Positions 18,558 to 26,303 of a stretch of DNA of 64,000 nt are shown in pieces. The stretch lies in the NCBI GenBank assembly GCA_002307725.1, contig DBUB01000008.1:94329-158328 (forward strand). The letters are read 5' to 3'. This DNA is from Alphaproteobacteria bacterium UBA1301. Its GTDB lineage: Bacteria > Pseudomonadota > Alphaproteobacteria > Micropepsales > Micropepsaceae. The stretch's first letter is position 1, and the number at the start of each line of letters is the position of its first letter. The position numbers were made by a program, and so were the translations under genes. Below the pieces are notes generated by a model. The model was not told the DNA's origin, made no database searches, and worked only from the letters and a program-made list of their open reading frames with translations.

Positions 18558-20345
18558 TTATTGCGCCGCGACAACCCGGGTCTGCGACTGAGGAACTTCC
18601 ACCGGTTCGGCCCGCCGAGGAGCCTGAGCAAAATCGTACGCCACCCTGCCTGCCGCGTCGATCGCGCGAATCGTGAAGGAACAGTCGGTCAGACTCGCTT
18701 CCAGTGTCGCGGTGCAACCAGCGTTTGACCAACGCAGCTTCAGAATGTCTGCCCCAGACTCGAGGATATCCAGCTTCGAGTCAAAGCCGAACGCCGGGCA
18801 ATGGTTCCGAAAACGCAGAAGGGACAGTTGCTTGCTGACAACGTCCCGCTTGAGCTCCTCGCGAGCCTGCTCCAAACTCACATTCGTCCGGTTGATCTCC
18901 TTGTGACCGCCGACGCCCGCGCGTTCGACGGCGGCGTGGTCGTTCTTCCCGGCCAGAAGATCGAGATACCAAACCTGTGGCTTTCCCGGCATGAAGATCT
19001 GGATCGCCCGGGCGAGCAGCATCTTGGCGTCGTCTTCTCCCAAGGCACTGTAATACGTCGCGTTGACCTGATAGTAGATGTTCTTCGCGCCGTGCAGGTC
19101 CTTCACATAACCGCCGCGCTGCACGACGATGTCGATCAATTTTTGAATCTGTTCGTCCGACAACAGGCCCTTCAAATCCAGCAGCGGAATGCCGTCGTGA
19201 CAACCGAGCATGTTCACTACTCGGATGTCCTTCTCGCGCATGTCGCGGATCCACTTGATTAAGAATTCGTTGGTGTTCCTTTCCAACGCATCGATAACCA
19301 GACCCGGCAAGAAGAAATCGTAAGTCATGTAGCCCTTTTGGGACAGGGTCTCGTGAATCTTCTCTTCGTAGCGGGAATGAATCTCCGGCAGCAGCGTGAG
19401 CCCGTATTTGTCGGCCAACTTTCTGACGCCGCCGAGCAAATCCCACGTCCCCGGGTCGTTGAGGAAGTTCCGCAAACCCGGCTCTTTCGGCGCGTAGGCG
19501 AAAGCGTCGAGACGGACAATCTCAGCGCCGTAGCCAGCCAGCCGCTTCAGCGTTTCCTCATAGGCTTCCCACACGAGCGGCGACTTGATGTTGAGGTCCA
19601 TCTGGCCGAGGTACTTGCGCCGGGATTCGAGCATGTCGATCACGGTATCGCGGAAGCGCACAAACCCGCCGAAGTCGATGGCGGACGGCTTTTTGCCGTC
19701 GCCAATGGCCTGATTGATCTTATCCGCCAGTTGCTGCGCCGAAACATATTGGATGTCTACGACCCGCATCAGATCCTGAGCGTCGACCGTTTCGTACCGA
19801 ACCTCCTGATAGAAGGTGTTCCAGTACGGCACTTCCTTGCCGTCCGGCATGCGAACCATCAGGATCGGCAGTCCAGGTTTGCGGAAGAACATGTCCTTGA
19901 TGTACTCGGGGTCAGGCTGGATATACCCGTCCGCCGTCATTTTCCCGCGGCCGGCCCAGAACTTGTTCCAGTCGATGAAGAAATCCCGGTACTTCGATTT
20001 CTCGCCGTTCTTCAGGATGTCCTGAAACTGCTGGGAAAGAACCGAAGCGTGGTTCAGTACAAAATCAAACTTGAGGGCGATGCCGAGCTGCTTGAGGTTT
20101 TCCAGATCCTGTCGTGACGCGTAGACCTCGTTCAAACCATAGTCGATGACCGAAAAGCCCCGGTCGAGGTCGGTATTGAAGACGCTGGGCAAAATGTAGA
20201 GTGCCTGAAATACATCAGCGAAATCCGCGGACTGCAGAAGTTCTACGATGTCCGCCAGCCTGCCACCGATGCTGTCCGGATAGGCGTTGAGCATCGGCCC
20301 CGCGCTCGCCTTTGGCTTGGCTTGGTTGTTGTCGCCGGTATCCAT
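18558..20345 (-). CDS. GH13_18 sucrose-phosphorylase-like glucosyl phosphorylase
   Basis: A 595-residue cytoplasmic enzyme without signal peptide, of the GH13 subfamily that includes sucrose, sucrose-6'-phosphate and glucosylglycerate phosphorylases. Catalytic residues visible are nucleophile D280 in VRLDAFAYA, acid/base E321 in LLPEIHSRYEE and the transition-state H383-D384 in GCHDGIPLLD. The expected reaction is phosphorolysis of an alpha-glucoside to alpha-glucose 1-phosphate plus acceptor; the acceptor is not readable from sequence. It lies 9 bases after the P-loop kinase gene with GGAGCG between them, so the two are coupled and probably act in sequence. Confidence 0.87.
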   Translation of the reverse strand: MDTGDNNQAKPKASAGPMLNAYPDSIGGRLADIVELLQSADFADVFQALYILPSVFNTDLDRGFSVIDYGLNEVYASRQDLENLKQLGIALKFDFVLNHASVLSQQFQDILKNGEKSKYRDFFIDWNKFWAGRGKMTADGYIQPDPEYIKDMFFRKPGLPILMVRMPDGKEVPYWNTFYQEVRYETVDAQDLMRVVDIQYVSAQQLADKINQAIGDGKKPSAIDFGGFVRFRDTVIDMLESRRKYLGQMDLNIKSPLVWEAYEETLKRLAGYGAEIVRLDAFAYAPKEPGLRNFLNDPGTWDLLGGVRKLADKYGLTLLPEIHSRYEEKIHETLSQKGYMTYDFFLPGLVIDALERNTNEFLIKWIRDMREKDIRVVNMLGCHDGIPLLDLKGLLSDEQIQKLIDIVVQRGGYVKDLHGAKNIYYQVNATYYSALGEDDAKMLLARAIQIFMPGKPQVWYLDLLAGKNDHAAVERAGVGGHKEINRTNVSLEQAREELKRDVVSKQLSLLRFRNHCPAFGFDSKLDILESGADILKLRWSNAGCTATLEASLTDCSFTIRAIDAAGRVAYDFAQAPRRAEPVEVPQSQTRVVAAQ

Positions 20346-20354
20346 CGTTCGCTC

Positions 20355-21326
20355 CTATGCCTGTTCCTGCGCCGTGAGCTTTACATAGTCGGCGTAGTCC
20401 TGGATTTCGCCGCTCTTGGACAAAATCAGTTTGGCGTTGCGCGCCTGCGCGGCGAGCATATCCTGTTCGATCGCCAGAACCATGGTCGTGAAAGGACTGT
20501 CGGTGGCGCCATCGCGGTTGCGCGACCGGCGGTGCTCAAGCGTTTCCTGCGGCGTCGAGTTGAGCAGAACCGGTATGTCCACGCCCTGAAGGTTATGATT
20601 GTTGCCGTGGGTCCATTCAATCACCAGGATGTTCTTTTCCCGGAAATCGACCGCTTCGTACCACAGTTCCGTCTCTTCCCGCCCCATACGCTTGAGGAAG
20701 ATATTCGACGCCCCGTTTTTGAATTGGGACACAATGCCCGAAAGCTCCCTGAAATCGATTTCATTTGGGGTTCCAAGGTAGTTCTTAAGACCGTTGCGGC
20801 CGGCGCTCTGGTACAGCGAAAGCCACGGATAGGTCTTGGCGCATTCGGGGTTCGAATCGTTGCCGGCGAGTTGGAGTTCCTTAATGACGGCCGCCCGCCC
20901 CTCAAGATACTGCCCTTGCGCGATCAGACCACTGATTCCGCTTTGCCGAAAAACGCGAAGCCGTTCGGCATCATTGTATTTGGGAATCCTGTGGGGGTAG
21001 TTGTCTCCTGATAAGGTGTAGCTGCCAAGCCCCATGCGATTCAGATACAGCGAAATCAAGGAAGCGATCTCGGACTTACCGACACCCGACCCGCCGCAGA
21101 CGACGACGACCGCACGTTGATGCGGGTTGCTTTCCAGAACGGGGATCAAGAGTTCCAGCAATCGCGGAAAGATGACCAGCGACTTCTGGATATGCTGAGG
21201 ACCGATCTTAACCTTGTCGCCGGGCATGTCGCCGGTCGGAACGCTATCGAGGTCGCCGATGTCCTCGGGATTTAAAAGCACTTTCTGCCTGAGTTTCTCG
21301 GCAATGTTGGTTTTTTTATCGATCAT
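20355..21326 (-). CDS. P-loop kinase of unknown sugar specificity, paired with GH13_18 phosphorylase
   Basis: A 323-residue soluble protein with a Walker A motif GGSGVGKS (78-85) followed by a kinase-like core: LSGDNYPHR resembles the acceptor-binding loop of uridine or adenylylsulfate kinases, and a basic EHRRSRNRDG stretch (about residue 265) may be the lid. It is too long and too divergent for an APS kinase or uridine kinase, and no sulfate assimilation or nucleotide genes are nearby. Its tight coupling to the phosphorylase suggests it phosphorylates the disaccharide or one of the sugars released; that is inference. GGAGG lies 7 bases before the ATG. It is the first gene of the operon behind the LacI-type site at 21493. 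Confidence 0.7.
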   Translation of the reverse strand: MIDKKTNIAEKLRQKVLLNPEDIGDLDSVPTGDMPGDKVKIGPQHIQKSLVIFPRLLELLIPVLESNPHQRAVVVVCGGSGVGKSEIASLISLYLNRMGLGSYTLSGDNYPHRIPKYNDAERLRVFRQSGISGLIAQGQYLEGRAAVIKELQLAGNDSNPECAKTYPWLSLYQSAGRNGLKNYLGTPNEIDFRELSGIVSQFKNGASNIFLKRMGREETELWYEAVDFREKNILVIEWTHGNNHNLQGVDIPVLLNSTPQETLEHRRSRNRDGATDSPFTTMVLAIEQDMLAAQARNAKLILSKSGEIQDYADYVKLTAQEQA

Positions 21327-21492
21327 AGAGAGACCTCCAAGACAGAGTCAGTAAGTACGCGCGGTTCTGGGACCAGAAAGCCGTCGACCGCGGGCACCGG
21401 GGACAGAATCCACTGCCATTCCGATACAGCTCCGCTGCCCAGGCACCCCGCAAAAGCGCGCCATTGAACACTTGAATTCATAGGTAGATAAT

Positions 21493-21506
21493 TACAATCG
21501 ATTGCA
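21493..21506. promoter_or_regulatory. LacI-type operator, kinase-phosphorylase operon
   Basis: TACAATCGATTGCA, a palindrome with the central CG usual for LacI-family operators. The same 14-mer is found upstream of TBDR3, TBDR4 and TBDR5. A second copy 21 bp away, present at those genes, is not obvious here. Confidence 0.65.
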
Positions 21507-21619
21507 TGAAATTGCAAAGCTCTTTTTGCAAGGGAACAGCTCCGAAGCCCGCCGGACGCCCTTATGCCGCACATCAGGAGCTTCCCATCGGCAACCTCGA
21601 AAACAGACGAAGACGCTAC

Positions 21620-21657
21620 CCAAAGAAAAGGGCGCCACTCCACACGGAATGGCGCCA
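21620..21657 (-). terminator. Rho-independent terminator of TBDR3
   Basis: An 11-bp stem with one G-T pair (21631-21641 with 21646-21656) is followed on the minus strand by CTTTTCTTTG. It begins 18 bases after the TBDR3 stop codon. Confidence 0.75.
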
Positions 21658-21674
21658 ATTTTAGGGGGACGTTT

Positions 21675-23900
21675 CTAGAAGCGATACGTCAAGCGGGCGC
21701 CGTATTGACGCGGCGGGCCCATATACTGGGTGGTAGAAAACTTGCCGGTGACGTACTCCTTGTCGAACAGGTTGGTAAGGTAAGCCGACAGGCTCCAGGT
21801 GTCGTGGTCCAACGTCAGGTGCAGATTCCAAAGGTCGTGGCTGGCCATGTAGTCCGACGAAGTCTCCAGTAGCGTTGTCCACTGGCTGCCCTGGAAGGTG
21901 TAGTCCACGCGCGGTGTAAGCGTCGTTTTGCTGTTGATCGTAAACGGGTATTCAACGCCAAAATTGGCCGTCCAGGTCGGCGAATACATGTTCCGCTTGC
22001 CCGAAACGGATCTGATATAGGACGTGTAGTCGAAACAGGTCGGCGGATTGGAGGCCACACCGGTGGCGCACTGCGGACCGAGAGTCCCATTAGAGCCCGA
22101 CGACGGCAACAGAGATGCGGCGACCAACGTCGCAGCACCGATCGACGACTGAACCCAAGCGCCAGCCACATCGAAGTGGAAACCACCAATCATGCCGTTT
22201 GCTTGGACTTCGATGCCGTAGATGGTCGCTTCGGGCGTATTGATCGTTGCCGACTGACCGGTCGCCGGAAGCACGCTAGCATCAACCTGATAGTTCTTGT
22301 ATTGGCTGTAGAAGCTGGCGAGCTGGGTCATCAAGCGGTTTTCGAGCCACGAACTCTTCCAACCAGCTTCGTAATCCCAAACCGTCTCGCCCTTGAAGCT
22401 GTAGGACGGCCCGGCACCACCCGCCTTGGCGCCCTTAGACACAAACGCATAAAGGAAATTGTCGTTGTCGAGCTGATAGTTCGCGCCTATTTTTCCGGTC
22501 CAGTTGTTGCCGGTATAATGCGCGGTCTGGTCGGTGGTGCTCAACGTCAGCCCCCCGGGAACACCGATGTATATCGCGCCAGCGCCCCAAGTCTCATCCT
22601 GGGTGAACCGGGCACCAAGTTCGAGTTGCAAGGCATCGGTCACTTGGTACTTGACGTTACCGAACACCGCCTCGGACTGCTTGTCGGATAACATCGTCCC
22701 GTAGACTTCGAACGAACCCAAAGTCGTGCCACCCAAATCCAGGCCGACCTTGACGACGTCGTAATAGTAGAATGCGCCAAGAACCCAGCTGAGCTTGCCG
22801 CCTTCGGGAGAAAGTATGTTGATTTCCTGTGAGAACGGCTTTTCCGCGGTGTCCTGCTTTTCCCACACATACACCGACGTTTCAGACGTGGCGTCCATGT
22901 CATAGACATTTTTGACAAGGTTATCCTGATAGCCTGTCACCGACCTGAGCGTGATGCCACTGGGCAGCACATATTTAACTTCCAGCATCGCGCGGTCGGC
23001 GCGCTCTTTGTTCATTTCCGGCGTATCATAGTCCAACTCGCGCAAACTCTTTGGTGCGTACGCGGCATTGTCAGTGCCCGGCGAAGGAACGGCGGCGTAG
23101 CCGTCGGTGCTCTTTTCGCTGCCGTTGAGCTTCAACAAGACGCTGAGGTTCGAGATTGGTTCCCAGTAGAAGCCCAGGCGGATGTCTTTCTCGTCGAGGG
23201 CTCCGGGCGTGTTGAATTGTACACCTGTCGGAGTTCCAGCTGAATTAACCGACTTGAAGAAGCTGTCACGGCGTTCGGTGTTAAACGCAACACGGAAAGC
23301 CATGGTGTCGTCCAACGGGACGTTTACGGCACCGCGAACGCCGACATCCCAATAGTCGCCACCCCAGGCTTCGATCGACCCATCGAACTTGCCGAGTGTC
23401 GGGTTATGGCTGTTGATGAACACCGCACCACCGGTCGAGTTGGCGCCCGCGAACGTACCCTGCGGGCCGCGGTACACTTCGACGTCTTGGATATCGAAGA
23501 AGCCGTTCGAAAAGACCACTGGTGCTTGGACCAGTCCGTCGAGGTACACCGGCACGCCCGGAGATGCGTAAGGACTGCCGCTCGCCATGCCGACGCCGCG
23601 GATATTCACGTTCTGCGATAGGCCGGCGTCGGTGATCGACAATGCCGGCGTTGCATACTGCAAATCAGATACCTGCAGCACGCTCTTAACTACCAACTGG
23701 TCCGCCGACAACGCCGATATCGACGCCGAGACCTTCTGAATGTCTTCCTTCATGCGGTAGCCCGTGACGGTTACCGTCTCAAGCTCCGCCGTTCCTTTCT
23801 CATTAGCTGCCGCCTGGGCAAACGCCGCCGGCGCAACAGCTGCCAGCGCCACGACAAGCGCCAAGCCAGAGACTGTCCCTAAGATATACGTCCTCTTCAT
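21675..23900 (-). CDS. TonB-dependent receptor (TBDR3)
   Basis: A 741-residue outer-membrane receptor, shorter and of a different branch from the other TBDRs here. It has a signal peptide (about 1-29, ending AFAQ), a TonB box (ETVTVTG), a plug domain with LQVSDLQYATP, NVNIRGVG and VEVYRGPQGT, and a barrel ending ARLTYRF with a C-terminal Phe. The start at 23900 has GAAGG upstream; six more residues would be added from an ATG at 23918. It is preceded by a double LacI-type operator and followed by the kinase-phosphorylase operon, so it probably brings in the substrate of those enzymes. Confidence 0.92.
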   Translation of the reverse strand: MKRTYILGTVSGLALVVALAAVAPAAFAQAAANEKGTAELETVTVTGYRMKEDIQKVSASISALSADQLVVKSVLQVSDLQYATPALSITDAGLSQNVNIRGVGMASGSPYASPGVPVYLDGLVQAPVVFSNGFFDIQDVEVYRGPQGTFAGANSTGGAVFINSHNPTLGKFDGSIEAWGGDYWDVGVRGAVNVPLDDTMAFRVAFNTERRDSFFKSVNSAGTPTGVQFNTPGALDEKDIRLGFYWEPISNLSVLLKLNGSEKSTDGYAAVPSPGTDNAAYAPKSLRELDYDTPEMNKERADRAMLEVKYVLPSGITLRSVTGYQDNLVKNVYDMDATSETSVYVWEKQDTAEKPFSQEINILSPEGGKLSWVLGAFYYYDVVKVGLDLGGTTLGSFEVYGTMLSDKQSEAVFGNVKYQVTDALQLELGARFTQDETWGAGAIYIGVPGGLTLSTTDQTAHYTGNNWTGKIGANYQLDNDNFLYAFVSKGAKAGGAGPSYSFKGETVWDYEAGWKSSWLENRLMTQLASFYSQYKNYQVDASVLPATGQSATINTPEATIYGIEVQANGMIGGFHFDVAGAWVQSSIGAATLVAASLLPSSGSNGTLGPQCATGVASNPPTCFDYTSYIRSVSGKRNMYSPTWTANFGVEYPFTINSKTTLTPRVDYTFQGSQWTTLLETSSDYMASHDLWNLHLTLDHDTWSLSAYLTNLFDKEYVTGKFSTTQYMGPPRQYGARLTYRF

Positions 23901-24029
23901 CTTCAACCTTCCTCCCATTTTCGTTTTTTTTGCCGCCCGCTCGTGTGGACAGACCTCTCATCAGTTCCAGCCGCCCCCAGGGCTCAACCACTTACGGCAA
24001 TGACTATGCTGGACCCCCAGAAAATCATC

Positions 24030-24064
24030 TACAATCGATTGCATTGGCGTTGCATACGATTGTT
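24030..24064. promoter_or_regulatory. Double LacI-type operator upstream of TBDR3
   Basis: A TACAATCGATTGCA palindrome (24030-24043) and a weaker site TGCATACGATTGTT (24051-24064) have centres 21 bp apart, two helical turns. The pair lies 130 bases before the TBDR3 start codon. Confidence 0.65.
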
Positions 24065-24249
24065 CTCCCGTGTGTGTTCTGGGCCACACCCAGGCCCGAA
24101 CCCGAGGCACAGGTGGCCGAAAGAATGAGGATTAGAGCTCGCCCGGATGCGGGCTTGGGCAATGGGCGTATTTTGTTTGTCGAAAGCACCTACAGACATA
24201 CAAAATTGCGCCCCCCCCCATTGCCCTGCAAATGGATCGCAATCCAAAT

Positions 24250-24513
24250 CTACAATGAAATTGTTTGAGCCGAATCGACACCGTTCGGAGAGGCAGCAAT
24301 TACGGACATCAACACCCCGACGAGCATCCATTGTGTCGCCCGGTCGGCCGCAAATACTGGCAGCAGCGCCAGTTCATAGCAGCCGCGCGCAATTCCGAAC
24401 TCGGCCTCGGTTGCCGAATGCTTCTTCGTGGTGGGTAGCGAAGGGACGGTCAGTTGGCGATAGACCCGTTTGAACTCCGGCCCCAAGAAGGATCGGTGAG
24501 GATCTATCGCCAT
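24250..24513 (-). CDS. Possible small protein of unknown function
   Basis: An 87-residue frame in the 0.66-kb gap upstream of TBDR3. In its favour are an AGGAGG site 9 bases before the ATG and a mildly hydrophobic C-terminal segment (ATQWMLVGVLMSVIAAS). I recognise no family. Against it: the composition is mixed, and the gap may simply hold the tail of a lost gene. It lies immediately upstream of the TBDR3 operators on the same strand and could be expressed from readthrough of the esterase operon. Confidence 0.3.
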   Translation of the reverse strand: MAIDPHRSFLGPEFKRVYRQLTVPSLPTTKKHSATEAEFGIARGCYELALLPVFAADRATQWMLVGVLMSVIAASPNGVDSAQTISL

Positions 24514-24558
24514 GTGACACGACCTCCTGCAGAGTGCGGAGAGGCGCCCAGGTACTTA

Positions 24559-26268
24559 TCAGCCGATGCTGGCCAGTTCCGCCTTGTCGAAACCGAGTTC
24601 CGCACGAACGGTGTTGTCAAAGATCATCGTCGGTGCGGTCTTGGGTGAATACGGCGCCCATTTCGGGAGGCTGCCGTTATTAGGATTTCCGGTGCGGGCA
24701 AAGGCGATCCAGGTGTCCGCCATCTTTTCAGACAGCGCCCTCGGAACCGGGCCACCACCCGTCATGTTCTCCATGCGGTCGGTGTTGAAGAAGACAAACG
24801 GCAAATCCGCGCAATGGAAAGCGCGCGGGCGGCCGTCGAACATCGGCGTTTGCCAAGTGAAAAGGTAAAGATAGGCCGACGCCTTGCCGAGCGCGACCTT
24901 GGATGTTGCCTGTTTGATTGCCGCACGGCGAACCGATGCCGTCGCAATGCGCGAGAACAAGTCGGCCGGCGTGACATCGGGTGTACGCGCACGGAAAGCC
25001 GCAATAACCTTCTTCGATTTACCGGGATGGAACTCCTCAACCCGGGCCGTCAGATCGGCTTCCGTCATCGCTTCGAACTCGGGATGGTTCATGCCATTGG
25101 CGAATTCGTTGAGCGTGGTTCCGATGATCATCGGAACATCGGCGGAAATCGCCGAGGCCTTGTCGCCGAACGGCGGCGCCGGGATCACCGAACCGTCGAT
25201 CACCGGACCGAAGTTCAGCATTTCCGCCATCCGGGTGATGGATAGCGCAACCGCCACGCGCGGATTGTTCTTGGACATGACGGCCTGTGCGGCGCGCTGG
25301 ATATCGGCATACGGCAGGCTGTGCAGTTTGCCGACCGAGGAAGCGTCGAGACCGAGTTCGGCCAAGACCAGGTCAGTGAGTTTCCGCGATTGTGTCGGGG
25401 TGGTCGACAGCGAGAACGAACCCGAATGCACGACGGCGCGGTGAAACAGCCCTTTCGCGGCCGGCATTCCCATCAGTGTCGACACTTTGGCGCCGCCACC
25501 CGATTGGCCAAAGATCATGACGCACGACGGATCGCCGCCGAAAGCTGCGATGTTGTCGTGCACCCACTGCAGCGCAACGACAATGTCGAGCATGCCGACA
25601 TTACCGGACTGCGCGTACTTCTCGCCATACTTCGACAGATCCATGAAACCGAGAAGATTGAGGCGGTGGTTCAACGTCACAACCACCACGTCGCCGCGCC
25701 GCGACAGGTTCTCGCCATCGAAGCAGGGCAGATCGTTACCCGAACCGGCCGCAAAACCGCCGCCATGCAACCACACCATCACCGGGCGCTTCTTGTTGTC
25801 GTTCAGTCCCGGCGTCCACACATTCACCCGCAGACAATCTTCGTCTTCGAAGCTGTCACACCACTGGAACATAAAGGCTTCTTCATCGTTCTGCCGCCCA
25901 GTGCCTTTGTCTTGCGGACAAACCCCGCCATACGAACGGCAACTGCGAATGCCGGACCACGAGGCCGGCTTCTTCGCCGGCTGGAAGCGATTTTCGCCTC
26001 CCGTCGTAGCGCCGTACGGAATACCCTTAAAGGCATAAATGCCGCGGAACACTGCACCGGCAATCTTGCCGGATTCGATTTCGACGGTCGCGGTACCGGC
26101 TTTGGCAACGACATTCGATCCGCCCGCTGACGTCGGTGCGGGTTCGGCTGTAGCACTGGTCAGCAAGGGTGCAGCGGCACCCGCCCCCATAGCCAAAGCG
26201 GCTCCCTGCAACAGCGCCCGGCGACCTAACACACCTCTGTCCGAAGATGCTAAACTGTTCTTAGGCAT
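24559..26268 (-). CDS. Type B carboxylesterase, exported (probable Tat signal)
   Basis: A 569-residue carboxylesterase. The N-terminus has a twin-arginine-like GRRALLQGAALAMG segment, so periplasmic location is likely. Catalytic features are oxyanion HGGGF (168-172), nucleophile S256 in FGQSGGG (the usual elbow is GESAG, so two flanking residues differ), a Glu in TTLNEF (about 385) and a His in AFHCADLPFVF (about 490). The family hydrolyses carboxylic esters, including aromatic ones. It starts 35 bases after the tannase-family gene, with GGGAAGAG upstream, and is the third gene of the operon that begins at 29224. Confidence 0.87.
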   Translation of the reverse strand: MPKNSLASSDRGVLGRRALLQGAALAMGAGAAAPLLTSATAEPAPTSAGGSNVVAKAGTATVEIESGKIAGAVFRGIYAFKGIPYGATTGGENRFQPAKKPASWSGIRSCRSYGGVCPQDKGTGRQNDEEAFMFQWCDSFEDEDCLRVNVWTPGLNDNKKRPVMVWLHGGGFAAGSGNDLPCFDGENLSRRGDVVVVTLNHRLNLLGFMDLSKYGEKYAQSGNVGMLDIVVALQWVHDNIAAFGGDPSCVMIFGQSGGGAKVSTLMGMPAAKGLFHRAVVHSGSFSLSTTPTQSRKLTDLVLAELGLDASSVGKLHSLPYADIQRAAQAVMSKNNPRVAVALSITRMAEMLNFGPVIDGSVIPAPPFGDKASAISADVPMIIGTTLNEFANGMNHPEFEAMTEADLTARVEEFHPGKSKKVIAAFRARTPDVTPADLFSRIATASVRRAAIKQATSKVALGKASAYLYLFTWQTPMFDGRPRAFHCADLPFVFFNTDRMENMTGGGPVPRALSEKMADTWIAFARTGNPNNGSLPKWAPYSPKTAPTMIFDNTVRAELGFDKAELASIG

Positions 26269-26303
26269 TTTCTCTTCCCTTATGCTGTTTTTTTGTGAGT
26301 GAA

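Larger units (their letters stand above)
21327..21674. other. Intergenic leader of the kinase-phosphorylase-esterase operon
   Basis: No gene seen. It holds the LacI-type palindrome (21493-21506) about 167 bases before the kinase start, and the TBDR3 terminator at its upper end. Confidence 0.6.

Noticed and set aside
20355..21326. Adenylylsulfate (APS) kinase
   Set aside because: The P-loop fits but the protein is much longer than APS kinases and no sulfate assimilation genes are nearby; it is paired with a glucosyl phosphorylase.
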